DNA from: Pelobates cultripes
Lineage: Eukaryota; Chordata; Amphibia; Anura; Pelobatidae
Assembly (NCBI GenBank): GCA_933207985.1
Contig: OW240912.1
Location: 109,715,275 to 109,779,274, forward strand
Length of the DNA stretch: 64,000 bases
Direction: 5' to 3'
The notes under the pieces are model-generated. The model saw only the letters and a list, made by a program, of their open reading frames with translations, ran no database searches and was not told the origin of the DNA. A program made the translations under genes and the position numbers. Shown one piece after another: positions 42,855-52,929 of this stretch. How positions within the stretch are numbered: the first letter of the stretch is position 1; each line of letters starts with the position of its first letter.

Positions 42855-43200
42855 ATTCCCACCCGGGTTTGTTTTTTGGCATTTCGATATATCCCTATCG
42901 AAGTGCCACCATATGTTAGGAAAAAACTTTAATTTTACTTACCGTAAATTCCTATTGGTGGTAGTACAAGTCCTCCCCCCCCCCCCTTATTTTGAGAATA
43001 AATTACATTTTTGTTTGCAGTAAGAGGACTCCAGTGTTTTGTTGTTACAAACTGTGGGATCTTGGAAGGTTAGTGCTTTACACCCAATGGGGAGGATCTT
43101 TTTTATGTTAATTTCTTTCTAATGCTTGTCCCAGGGAAGAGCACATGCCTATTGCACTGCCACCATATTAAGGAAAAAGGAATTTACGGTATGTTTTCTG

Positions 43201-43950
43201 CTGGTTCCCTTTGTGATAAAATGTTTCAAACACAACACTCTATTTCAATAAATGGATTGAAATCTCATTAATAAAATCACATTCATGTACAACTCTTTTA
43301 CTCTTTTGTTGCTCATAAGAATGGTACTAGCTTTTGGTCCATATGTGAATATTCGAGAAAGTTACATGACAGTCTGAAGGTGGTAAAAACACATAGGGTT
43401 ACGCAATAAAGTGAGAAATGTTGGGGATTCAAAGTAAATTTAAGTGAATTTAAAATGTAAGGTCAAAATAGCTGAAGTAGAAAAATTCTCAAGTCAGCTA
43501 TGCTTCCAATTTGGCTAGTTTGAAATTAACTTTAATATTATGTGTAATTCTGACACATCTGACTTTAGAAAATAACCCTGACAATTTTTAGACCTGCTGT
43601 ATCTGACGCAGCATGTTCAAGATTTATGACAGATGTTGCAGGAGTTACTTTTTTATCTTATCACCTATGGATGGTTCTCTATAGAAAATATTTTTATATT
43701 TTTTATGTAATAAATGATAGAAAACAGATCTTCTGACTTGTGTGGGTGTGTAGTTGTGTAAAGCAACATTTTATTAACATTTTTCTGTGTATACAATATT
43801 GATTTTCTGTTATCCTTTTAATCAACATAACAGTTCCTGCAATTTTCCTTAAGGATTCACAATCAAAACATATTAAAAGCATATGACCAAATCAGAGATG
43901 TCCATGGATATAGAAACTGTTTACAGACATACACACTATATATAAATATA
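43201..43950. other. AT-rich unannotated stretch
   Basis: No recognised gene or element. Confidence 0.5.
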
Positions 43951-44314
43951 CACAGGTGTGCTCAAATGTTTGCATACTTTGGCAGAAATTGTGAAATTTT
44001 GGCATAGATTTAGAAAATATGACTGATCATGCAAAATTTTTTATTTTATTGAAGGATAGTGATCGTATGAAGCCATTTATTACCACATAGTAGTTTGGCT
44101 CCTTTTTAAATCATAACGATAACAGAAAGTACCCAAATGGCCCTGATCAAACTTTTACATACCCTTGAATGTTCGGCCTTGTTACAGACACACAAGGTAA
44201 CACACGGGTTAAAATGGCAATTAAATTTTAAATTGCAATTAGTGTCTGTAATTAAGTAGTAAATGAGTTTGTTAGCTCTAATGTGAATGCACTAAGCAGG
44301 CTAGATACTGAGCC

Positions 44315-45200
44315 ATGGGGAGCAGAAAAGAACTATCAAAAGACCTGTGTAACAAGGTAATGGAACTTTATAAAGATGGAAAAGGATATAAAAAGATATC
44401 CAAAGCCTTAAAAACGCCAGTCAGTATTGTTCAATCACTTATTAAAAAGTGGAAAATTCGGGGATCTATTGATACCAAGCCAAGGTCAGGTAGACAAAGA
44501 AAGATTTCAGCCACGATTGCTACAAAGAAAAACCCACAGGTTACCTCAGGAGAAATACAGGCTGCTCTGGAAAAAGATGGTGTGGTTGTTTCAAGGAGCA
44601 CAATGCGACGATACTTGAACAAAAATTAGCTGCATGGTTGCGTTGCCAGAAAGAAGCCTTTTTCTGCCCTAACATAAAAGCCTGATTTCAATACCCGACA
44701 ACACCTTGACACGCCTTTCAATTTCTGGCACACTGTAATTTGGAGTGACGAGACCAAAATAGAGCTTTATGGTCACAACCATAAGCACTATGTTTGCAGA
44801 GGGATCAACAAGGCCTTTAGTGAAAAGAATACTATCCCCACTGTGAAGCATGGTGGTGGCTCACTGACGGTGTGAGCTCTAAAGGCATGGGGAATCTTGT
44901 GAAAATTGATGGCAAGATGAATGCAGCATGTTATCAGAAAATACTAGCAGACAATTGGCATTCTTCTGCACAAAGGCTGTACATGGGACGCTCTTTGACT
45001 TTCCAGCATTACAATGACCATAAGCACAAGGCCAAGTTTACCCTCCCTCCGGTGGTTACAGCAGAAAAAGGTGAAAGTTCTGAAGTGGCCATCACAGTCT
45101 CCTAACCTTACTATCATCGAGCCACTATGGGGAGATCTCAAACATGCAGTTCATGCATGAGAACCAAAGATTTTGCATGACCTTGGCATTTTTCCAAGAC
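44315..45200 (+). pseudogene. Tc1-C transposase, broken
   Basis: MGSRKELSKDLCNKVMELY, KGYKKISKALKTPVSIVQSL and PRSGRQRKISATIATKK form the two helix-turn-helix motifs in a clean 104-codon frame (44315-44629). After the stop, VIWSDETKIELYGH holds the first catalytic aspartate and NTIPTVKHGGGSLTV follows. The DND block reads [12 protein letters not shown], so its first aspartate has become tyrosine. The last part ([14 protein letters not shown] region) is at 45105-45165. Catalysis is therefore impossible even ignoring the stops. Confidence 0.85.
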
Positions 45201-45237
45201 AAATGGTCAGCTATGCCAACTGCAATAATTAGGAGCC

Positions 45238-46302
45238 TGTGACGAAATGCCTTTTGTCACTGGATTGTTAGGTGACAAGCTGTCCTTTGCCCCCGGCGGT
45301 TGGAGGAGCCTGATTGCCAGCCTCCTTCCTCATGACTATGGCCCTGGGGTGTATTGCCATTTAAAAAGACTATTTGGGGCTTATTGGCTTCTAAAGACTG
45401 TTTCTGCTCATTTGAATCCATGGGAAGGTGTGTTTCTTCCCCTCCACCGTTTCCTGTCCATTGTTCTCCAGCAGGGCGTTGTCCCAGACACACTGCCAAA
45501 CCAGTTGGAAATGACTGCTTTTGTCCCTCCTTGATTTCTCAACAGCCCTTGCTATGCTTAACCCCATGGCAAATTTACTCTGTTCATGGGACATGATCGC
45601 TGTTCACCTAGATTGGGCGCTCAGATCCGAGCTATCTGGGGATAGGTTAAATGTGGGGTTTCTGTGTAATATAATAAGAATTATGTATTTTTATGTACTT
45701 TTACATATTTTTGCTGTTAGTGTAAAATGTAGATACTTTCTGTACCTGGAGATAATTGAGTTTACTGCAGTGCCTTAAGCCAATTATCTCCAAGATGGAG
45801 AGGAGGGATTTCATTGTGTATGTGGGAGTGTTATTATGTTAATTAGTGTTCCCATTGGTTTGTGTCCCTTTTGTCACAGTTTACCACCAGGTCCAGGGGG
45901 TGGGCCTCTGGCCTGAAAACTTGTATCTAAGGAGTAATAAACGCTCATCGGAGTCAGATCATCTTGTACCTTCATGAAGTTTTGGCTCATGTTTTGGGAT
46001 TGGAGAACTACACTCTGGGGACTGCTATAATAACTATACCCCCCAGGGTATAATCACTAAGCTCTGCTAAGAGCTTGTTCCTGTTTCTGCTCTCTGGAAT
46101 TCGGAGAGGTCGACCTACTGGAAGCTGGACCCTGGTCTTGGGTCCAGGGTGGGTGGAGACGGCGAGACCCCAACTAAGCTGCGGCGGTTCGTGGGGTCTG
46201 CAGTGGTTATAGTGTCAGGTGGAGTGCTTGGAGACCTCGGAAAGCACTAGGAGTATCCGTCAGTGGAAGGTACCCGGTCGGGGTGCCAGCGGTTCCGTTA
46301 CA
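45238..46302. mobile_element. Solo LTR (1065 bp) inside Tc1-C, 5-bp target duplication
   Basis: Starts TGTGACGAAATGCC and ends GTTCCGTTACA; GAGCC flanks both sides (45233-45237 and 46303-46307). It is a relative of the LTR at 36405-37616, sharing the 5' edge and the AACTACACTCTGGGGACTGC and CCCAACTAAGCTGCGGCGGT blocks. An AATAAA signal is at 45937. The hairpin CCTGGAGATAATTGAG / CCAATTATCTCCAAG at 45744-45793 is also shared. No internal region is left. Confidence 0.88.
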
Positions 46303-46400
46303 GAGCCTCATAGACAACTATTACAAAAAACTGCATGCTGTCATTGATGCTAAATGGGGCAATAGACAGTATTAAAAACTATGGGTGGTACTGTTTATTT

Positions 46401-46440
46401 TTCCTGATGAAAGTCCCCTTGGAGGGACTTAGACGTCAAT
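46401..46440 (+). ncRNA. Hammerhead motif with one damaged core half
   Basis: CTGATGA at 46404-46410 is canonical and stem II (AAGTCC..GGGACTT) is intact, but GAAA has become TAGA before CGTCAA. Activity is unlikely. Confidence 0.6.
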
Positions 46441-46579
46441 TTATTTTAAGATGAATAATTAAAAGTTATCTGCAAAAATTCATATAGTGCCGGGTGTCAA
46501 AGCCTGGGCTCAGGTAACTATAAATCTAAAAGATAGGCTCACATACTTCATAAAATCAAAATACTTTATTTCAAAATTA

Positions 46580-46615
46580 TTAAAAACTCCGCATCTGGGA
46601 CTTTCCTCAGGATCA
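46580..46615 (-). ncRNA. Decayed hammerhead motif
   Basis: Minus strand: GATCCTGAGGAAAGTCCCAG carries the canonical CTGAGGA, but the second half (GGAGTTTTTAAT in place of GGACTGAAACGTT) is lost. Confidence 0.5.
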
Positions 46616-47052
46616 AAAAAAGCTATATTTTATATATATATATATATATATGAACTGCCTGATGGGAAGGGGGTGGATGTATTTATACCAGTTTCAGAGT
46701 TCTATTTCCTGTCCTTTCTGCTGTGAGGGGAGGAGCTAACCCATGAATAAATGCATGCATGCCATGTTTGTTTTGGAAATAGAAGTTGCATTAGCCATAT
46801 AATCCATACCTTATATTTGTTGTGAATTACATAATATTCATTTTCCTAAGGTTTCTGCACCTGTTAAATGAATTTTTTTTGTTTCAGTTGGACCAACTAG
46901 AACAGGTGCTTGTCTGAATCTTGTAATAACTAATAGGGTTGACCTATTTTCAAATAGTCAAGTTAGGAAGCACTTGGGAAATAGTGACCATAATATGGTG
47001 TCATTTGAGATCAGCTTTACAAAATAAATGTATATGTGGATGACAAAAATGC

Positions 47053-47441
47053 TTAAAGGAACACTCCACTGCCCAAATACAAAAATAAGTCAATAAATAA
47101 ATCACTGTTTAGTCAATACGCCCTGAATGAAAACATGCATGCATTTAATTATACAATTCTTTCTATTGAATACATCTAAAAACTGCTTTCACGAAACTGC
47201 AGAACTCTTGTCTGAAACCTTTGCAAGCCCTTCCCTTCTGACCCTGCCCAATCAGAGACTTTCCAATGCAGCTCAATGACAAGTCGTTGCAAAGAAAGTG
47301 CTCTGGGAAATTACTGCCCCTTGAGTTAAGCTCCACTGAGCTAAATGAACCTGGAAATAACAGGACCTGCTATTATTAACAGGACCTGCTGTTATTGAAA
47401 TCTTCACTTTTTGTGCATTGTGGTTTTGAGTGTCCCTTTAC
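47053..47441. mobile_element. T2-like MITE in the CR1 fragment
   Basis: Starts TTAAAGGAACACTCCACTG and ends TTGAGTGTCCCTTTA; the final TTAA is mutated to TTAC. A local duplication of AACAGGACCTGCTRTTATT lies at 47357-47397. Confidence 0.8.
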
Positions 47442-47641
47442 TTTTTAAAAGGCTTATTTCAAAAGAATACAACAAATTGGCTGACAGGAACCATTCACCG
47501 GCAAAAGCACAAAGGATAAATGGAAGGTCTTTAAACAAATGTTATAAAGTACATTTATCAATACATACCTTCAGGAAACAAGTATAAAAGAAGCAAATTA
47601 AAACTGATGTGGCTTAGTAAAAGGGTCAGTCGAGTAATAAA

Positions 47642-47674
47642 TAGTGTTGTCGCGAACAGCTCGCAACAACACTA
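47642..47674. mobile_element. 33-bp minimal hAT-type element with 8-bp target duplication
   Basis: TAGTGTTGTCGCGA at the left is mirrored by TCGCAACAACACTA at the right, with almost no loop. GTAATAAA flanks both sides (47634-47641 and 47675-47682). The ends resemble those of the 284-bp hAT MITE at 4508 (TAGTGATGTCCCGA). It is little more than two terminal repeats, presumably a deletion product that either transposed in this form or collapsed after insertion. Confidence 0.82.
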
Positions 47675-48038
47675 GTAATAAACAAGAAAAGGGTATTCAA
47701 AATGTAAGTGAGATGGTCAATATCATTCTATAACAAATATAAACATGCTAACTGGACTTGCAAAAGGACAATTAAATGCACTAAGCTATAAAAATGAAAA
47801 GCTCATAGCCACACAGATGCTAAACCAGCCTCAAAATGTTTTTTTTTTTACATTAATGCAAGAAAGAGTGAAGGTTTTTATTAGTAATTATTAGAAATAT
47901 TAGTAGAAATATATAAATAATGGTAAAATAAATACTGTCTGAACATGATATAACTTCTCCACAGAGGGGTTTGGATAAACTGGGGGACTGTGAAGGCAAG
48001 TGGTAGATGAGATTCAATAAAGATGAGTGCAAAATGAT

Positions 48039-48393
48039 GTAGCCCCAAGGAGAAAAGCGCAGCTTAGCAGAGGGGGCCTTGACAGGGCTTGGAGGCGGGC
48101 TTAGGGGGAGCCTGATGGTAATTGATGTTTAGGGTTTAGGAGTTGGGCTGATATAAATGTCGGCCATTTTAAAAATCCCCATTACTAATTTGACTTACCA
48201 GGCTGAGTTGGTGGTTGTTGCATTGATTGGGTTTGGTAATTTTGTTTTTTCTTTTTCAGAATGGCTGAGCGGTCTCTGGAGGAGCTGATGGCCGGAATCC
48301 AGGAAGCAGCATGAGACAGGGGGATGGGGTGGCTGCGGGAGCGGCTCGGATTGGTCTTAGAGGGGGCCAATGTCCTGCACAGCAGCGGAGACC
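48039..48393. repeat. Ngaro-like 5' module R1
   Basis: Starts GTAGCCCCAAGGAGAAAAGC and contains GTCGGCCATTTTAAAAATCC and a short frame MAERSLEELMAGIQEAA. It recurs with a few percent differences at 49774-50128 and 50221-50532. Confidence 0.9.
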
Positions 48394-49681
48394 GCCGCAA
48401 CGATTGAGGACAGGTCCCGCGGTTGTGGAGGGTGCTGGGACCAGGACAGGTATTGTCACGCTCCCACCGATCCCAGTGGCAGTGATGGGCTTGTCACTGC
48501 GCCCAAGCTCCTCCTCCAGTGCCGGTTGGATTGCAGGCCCCCACAGTTGGCGAGGTAGGCCTAGGAAGTGTGGCGGGGCGCTGGGCACCCCCTGGTGGTC
48601 GGGAGAAGGATCGGACGGAGACAGGAGCCGGAGCAGCACAGGACCTGGCCCTTGTAGGGCCCGACAGTGTGCAGGCAAGTGGGAGATCTCAGATGGTGGC
48701 AGCAGGCCCCAGTGGCTCTGGGGGTGCTGCTGGGGGGCATAGCAGGCCTGTCAGGGTTTTCTCCCTCCCTGGCCTGGTGCCAGGGTGGATGGTGGAGAAG
48801 TGGACCACTTGGGAATGGGGGTGCTGCTGGGGTTGGCATCAGTCCTTTGCTTGTCCAGGGCCCCTTAGTTCCACAGGGTCTTGGGGGTGCAGCTGGGCCT
48901 TCCCGTGGGGTGGTTGAGTCTAGGGGCGCACGCTGGGGTCGGAGGAAAGCCCCTGGGGGTCGGATGGGGGCCCCACAGATGGTGGCACTTTCTGGCAGCA
49001 GGGTGGCTACCGGTGGCGGGCCATGGTGTCCTTCTCATCAGGTGTCCCCTGGGGTGGATGCGCAGGGTGGCCCATTGGGCAGTCCTGGTCAGGAGCTGGT
49101 ACAGCAAGGTTGGGCTGCCGGGGCCGATGTCACCTTGGGCCTGCTGGTAGGAGACGACGCAAGCAGGTGGACCGCAGGGGTGGCACTTTGGCTAGGGGCC
49201 CCGGGTCAGCGGGGCATAGGAATCACACAGGGACGCACATGGTGCCGGGCAGTTCGCGGAGTATCAGATCCCCTGGTACCATTCTGAGGCATGTCTCGAG
49301 TCCGGCTGCTGCCGTTGGTCAGGTCACGTCAGCTGTCTGAGGGCAGTGTCCCCAGGGGTGTTGGTTATACGGCCGGGGGCATCAGACTCTGGGGAGCGCT
49401 CGGTGCCTTCTCGGTGTGGATCTAGGCGCAGGTTGGCCCAGCAGGGCTTCGGGGACCCATAACGGCTGGCGGGGCAAGGAGGTGGTCACGGCGCGCCAGG
49501 TAATGTAGTGTTAGGGAGAGCGCGGAACAGTACAATCGGCCCAGGCATTCTTCTTCTTGTTCCAGATCAGGCAGTGATATTCCCGGCATCGGATGGATTC
49601 CCCGGTTGGCGTGAGGAGAGATGTGGTGGAGCATTCTCGTCCGGTGGGACCTCAAGGAGCAGCCCCGATGCCTTCACCTGC
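48394..49681. other. GC-rich region between Ngaro-like modules R1 and R2
   Basis: Probably decayed 5' or gag-coding sequence of the element. Several long but unrecognised G/A/P-rich frames exist on both strands. A short repeat (CAGCAGGCCCCAGTGGC / GGGGGTGCTGCTGGGG) occurs around 48700-48830. I cannot assign a product. Confidence 0.4.
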
Positions 49682-50532
49682 AGTGGGCTTGGTTGGTGAG
49701 TCAAACCCTACTGCATCTTCACTTGCTTTGTTACAATACATACAACACCTAATTGAGGCGTGGGAAAAGGGGGGTAGCCCCAAGGAGAAAAGCGCAGCTT
49801 AGCAGAGGGGCCTTGACAGGGCTTGGAGGCGGGCTTAGCGGGAGCCTGATGGTGATTGATGTTTAGGGTTTAGGAGTTGGGCTGATATAAATGTCGGCCA
49901 TTTTAAAAAATCCCCATTACTGATTTGACTTACCAGGCTGAGTTGGTGGTTGTTGCATTGATTGGGCCTGGTAAGTTTGTTTTTCCTTTTTCAAGATGGC
50001 TGAGCGGTCTCTGGAGGAGCTGATGGCCGGAATCCAGGAAACAGCATGAGACAGGGGGATGGGGTGGCTGCGGGAGTGGTTCGGATTGGTCTTGGAGGGG
50101 GCCAATGTCCGGCACAGCAGCGGAGACCAGTGGGCTTGGTTGGTGAGTCAGACCCTACTGCATCTTCACTTGCTTTGTTACAATACATACAACACCTAAT
50201 TGAGGCATGGGAAAAGGGGGGTAGCCCCAAGGAGAAAAGCGCAGCTTAGCAGAGGGGCCTTGACAGGGTTTGGACGAGGGCTTAGCGGGAGCCTGATGGT
50301 GATTGATGTTTAGGGTTTAGGAGTTGGGCTGATATAGATGTCGGCCATTTTAAAAATCCCCATTACTGATTTGACTTACCAGGCTGAGTTGGTGGTTGTT
50401 GCATTGATTGGGCCTGGCAAGTTTGTTTTTCCTTTATCAGGATGGCTGAGCGGTCTCTGGAGGAGCTGATGGCCGGGATCCAGGAAGCAGCATGAGACAG
50501 TGGGACGGCGTGGCTGCGGGAGCGGCTCGGAT
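49682..50532. repeat. Tandem S+R modules (period ~447 bp)
   Basis: A 92-bp segment S (AGTGGGCTTGGTTGGTGAGT ..AAGGGG) followed by module R occurs at 49682-50128 and again at 50129-50532, the last R being truncated. The copies are nearly identical. This explains three R modules in all and resembles the split/direct repeats of Ngaro-type elements. Confidence 0.85.
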
Positions 50533-50730
50533 AGGTCAGACATGGGGCAGGTTTGGGATCCGGAGGTGGAGGTCCTTGTGGTGGCGGAGCTAGAACCACA
50601 GAGTTCTGCAGTGGAGGAGTCATCTACCGTGGCAGCGGCTGCGGGTTCGGCGAGTGAGGGGGCAGAGTTGGCGGGGTGAGTGGCGGATGCGGCGCGCCAG
50701 AACAAATACATTTAGTTCTCGGGCACTCTG

Positions 50731-51350
50731 GGCATGCACCTCAAAGAGGACATGAAGGACAGGATCTGGAAGCATGAGTTTGTGGAGGTTTTCGCGCTCC
50801 TCCCTTTGGATGAATATATTGACCTCAAGGAGGAGGATAATAAGGACCCCAAAGAGGAGGAAGAGGAGAAATGGAAGAGGTATTGTAAGATCCCTAAGTC
50901 ATTTGGGAACTGGCTGTGGGCGTTTTGTATACTGGCCAGTCTCCGAGCACCTGCTCCTCAATGTTCTGCTATCTGGATGTGATCTGGGAGGCGTACCGGA
51001 CCAATGGGGGAATGGTGTGGTGGAAGTACGACAAGCAGTTCCGCCAGCGGTTGTCAGGTAATCCAGGGATGCGGTTGGATCAAATGGATATCCCACTGTG
51101 GATGAAGCTGATGATGGCTTAGACGGCGCCTCTCTTTCAGCATGCGGCTGGTGCGGGGGGGGGGGGTCAATCCCCCGCTTCAGCCTCTCATAGAAAGGGG
51201 GTTTTCTGGCTCTTTAACAAGGGGCAGTGCAAGTGGGGCGCTACCTGCAAATACAAGCATAAATGTTCCAGATGTTTTGGCCCCCACGGCCTGCACCGAT
51301 GTTTAAAAAAAGGGAGGTGCGCTGCTGCGGGGGCTACGCCTCTGAAGTAA
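50731..51350 (+). pseudogene. Ngaro-like gag-type protein with zinc finger
   Basis: The frame from 50734 reads MHLKEDMKDRIWKHEFVEVF, LLPLDEYIDLKEED, a run of acidic residues and KIPKSFGNWLWAFCILAS. A frame change then gives CYLDVIWEAYRTNGGMVWWK and FRQRLSGNPGMRLDQMDIPL. Further on, FNKGQCKWGATCKYKHKC is a CCCH zinc finger followed by CFGPHGLHRC. Such proteins bind the element RNA. One frameshift (near 50960) and a G-run at 51153 disturb the frame. The order gag then recombinase is kept, but pol is missing between them. Confidence 0.65.
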
Positions 51351-51397
51351 TTTGAGCAATGCGGAATTGAGGCTAAGCCTCTGCAGTAATTTGAGAG

Positions 51398-51718
51398 ATG
51401 ATTGCATTCAGGTTTTACACATGGTTTTGCCCGGTGGCTAGTGTTGCTCGATATATGGGATGGTGCCCGCTAGGGCCAGGTTCCCTTCTGATGCACGAAG
51501 ATGTTTCCTCGCTTTCCCATTTCCAATTCTTCCAGGTCTTTCGGGGTGGGCTTGGCAGGCTGGGATTGTGGCTGACTCAGTTTGGGATGCACTCATTCCG
51601 TATAGAGGCAACCACTGAGGCAACTCGGTTAGGATTGGGGGATGAGCTGGTGAAGAAGATTGGGCGGTGGGAATCAGGGATGTTCCGCTCATACGTTCGA
51701 TTGGAGAAACTGGTGTAA
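51398..51718 (+). pseudogene. Ngaro-like tyrosine recombinase, C-terminal half
   Basis: A 106-codon frame ends with the catalytic core of a tyrosine recombinase: GMHSFRIEATTEATRLGL holds H-x-x-R, and IGRWESGMFRSYVRLEKLV holds the W and the nucleophilic tyrosine. The N-terminal half with the first arginine is not present. The enzyme normally inserts the element DNA. The downstream neighbour is the SGNH segment, as in Ngaro elements. Confidence 0.75.
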
Positions 51719-51949
51719 GCAGGATCTCTAAGGGGTTAGCCGTGGTGGGAGCGGGGGTTGACAATTTTATTTTGCTTCCCTAAGTCAAGTGGCTTGGATC
51801 TTGGGCCATTCCTTTATTTTCTGCGCCAAGAGGAGAGCTGCAGCGGGGCTTTCCTGAGGACCAGATTAAATTGCAATGTTTCAGTTACAGGGGTTATGGC
51901 TGGCAGGACGTGTGTAATGAGGTCCTTAGTATGGTAGCGGGGGGGTAGG

Positions 51950-52130
51950 CGGCCGGATGTGCTTGTGCTGCATGTGGGTGTTAACGACATTGGGCTTATC
52001 CCGCAACGGCTGCTAGTTAAGAGAATGAAGCAGGATGTAAATAGGATTAGGACCTGGGTCCCTGGGGTTCAGTTGGTGTGGTCGGAGATATTTCCCCGCC
52101 TCCGTTGGCGGCACGCACAGGATTTGACAG
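51950..52130 (+). pseudogene. SGNH-hydrolase segment of the Ngaro-like element
   Basis: MLVLHVGVNDIGLIPQRLLV carries the GxND-type block of SGNH/GDSL hydrolases, followed by RMKQDVNRIRTWVPGVQLVW and SEIFPRLRWRHAQD. The N-terminal GDS block is not in frame here. Hydrolase domains of this kind are known in the last ORF of many vertebrate Ngaro elements; their role is unclear. Confidence 0.7.
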
Positions 52131-52240
52131 CTGTGGGGCGCTGCCGAGGGAAGGTTGGCTTAAACCAACCAATCAGAACACCGAGTCGAATTGCAGGGCG
52201 TGGGAAGGCTTTGTAAGCCTTCCTCGCCCTGCGGAGCTCA

Positions 52241-52929
52241 GTCTGTGCGGTGCCCTCCCTGGGTGAAAATGGATTTATTTATTTTTGCATAATTTTTATT
52301 ATTTTTTTTTGTGTGTGTTTTTTTTTGCTCGGGTCTATTTTTTTTTTAATTTTATGTTTTTTTTACAAACATATTAAGGACTGATAGGGCTTCCGTTTAA
52401 GTACTGCTGCTCAATATACACATACATTTGGTAATGTTGACCACACTGTTTCTAGTTGTTGCATCCCTCACTGTAACATATGTACATGAAAGGTACTTAT
52501 TTAAAACATGCATTGCATGCATTACATGAGATATCCCAAACCAGTGGATGCCTTGTGCATATAGGTTAATCTCATAAAAGCAGAGATTAAGTTGTTAGAA
52601 TTGGACCTGTCAAAAATTGGCTACTCAGTAAATAGTGGTAGGTTTATGCAATGTTACATATACAGTATACTAAATCCCCCAATATGTTTGTCTCACTCAA
52701 GTGTTTTAAAATAACTTCCAAAAAACTGTGTGGGTTTCAATCTTTTCTATTCTGTTAAACATATCACGTTTCTTCCAAACAGGATATATTAATTTATTGC
52801 ATATGTTGCAGCTGTTACAATTAACATCCCAAATTGTGGTCAATTTATAGACTATAGATTGATGAAGGACTGAATGACTCTACCAGGAATTAAATCTGCT
52901 TCCTTGAGTTTGGAACATGTTCCTATAAC
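52241..52929. other. Unannotated AT-rich stretch
   Basis: T-rich low complexity at 52275-52370, otherwise nothing recognised. Confidence 0.5.

Larger units (their letters stand above)
40546..43200 (+). mobile_element. DIRS-type tyrosine-recombinase retrotransposon, 5'-truncated and broken
   Basis: Reverse transcriptase C-terminal part, RNase H, a connecting region and tyrosine recombinase follow each other on the plus strand, the gene order of DIRS elements. After the recombinase, CTTACCGTAAATTCCT (42937-42952) and AGGAATTTACGGTATG (43176-43191) form an inverted repeat, consistent with DIRS terminal structures. These elements integrate through the recombinase and leave no target duplication. 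Several stops and frame changes make this copy inactive. Confidence 0.85.
43951..46390 (+). mobile_element. Tc1-C: Tc1/mariner element, 3'-truncated, with a solo LTR inside
   Basis: The left end CACAGGTGTGCTCAAATGTT is preceded by TA and followed by a plus-strand transposase (44315 to about 45230). The solo LTR 45238-46302 interrupts the last part of the coding region. After the LTR, AACTGCATGCTGTCATTGAT ..GCTAAATGGGGCAATA and AAAAACTATGGG continue the usual C-terminal and 3' sequence of this Tc1 family. The right terminus is lost where a PLE remnant begins. Confidence 0.8.
46391..46720. mobile_element. PLE terminal-repeat remnants in convergent orientation
   Basis: A plus-strand hammerhead remnant (46401-46440) and a minus-strand one (46580-46615) flank about 140 bp of sequence containing ATAGTGCCGGGTGTCAAAGC. 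A TA run (46630-46650) follows. This looks like two truncated PLE terminal repeats joined in opposite orientation, as in the large pair at 22353-26957. Confidence 0.55.
46886..48036 (+). pseudogene. CR1-type LINE fragment: endonuclease end, linker and RT start
   Basis: The plus strand reads TGACLNLVITNRVDLF and LGNSDHNMVSFEISF (46900-47025), the last blocks of the apurinic-type endonuclease (SDH motif). After the T2-like MITE it continues KAYFKRIQQ (47446), then decayed linker, and finally RGLDKLGDCEGKW..RFNKDECKMM (47970-48036), which corresponds to the NVEKCK region of the RT. About 800 bp of RT is deleted in between. The Ngaro-like element begins at the break. Confidence 0.7.
48039..52240 (+). 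mobile_element. Ngaro-like tyrosine-recombinase element lacking reverse transcriptase
   Basis: The unit has repeated 5' modules (48039-48393, 49774-50128, 50221-50532), a gag-like frame ending in a CCCH zinc finger (50731-51350), a tyrosine recombinase (51398-51718) and an SGNH-hydrolase segment (51950-52130). Gag, recombinase and SGNH hydrolase are typical of Ngaro elements of the DIRS order, but the reverse transcriptase and RNase H normally between gag and recombinase are missing. It is therefore an internally deleted, non-autonomous copy. The 3' end has a hairpin GCAGGGCGTGGGAAGGCTT / AAGCCTTCCTCGCCCTGC (52192-52233). Confidence 0.7.

Noticed and set aside
36405..46302. The two similar LTRs as the paired ends of one LTR retrotransposon
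   Set aside because: Each has its own, different 5-bp duplication, and the DNA between them is DIRS and Tc1-C, not gag-pol.
48311..49340. Several long G/A/R-rich frames on both strands
   Set aside because: GC-rich Ngaro-like leader sequence with frames open on both strands and no consistent domain.
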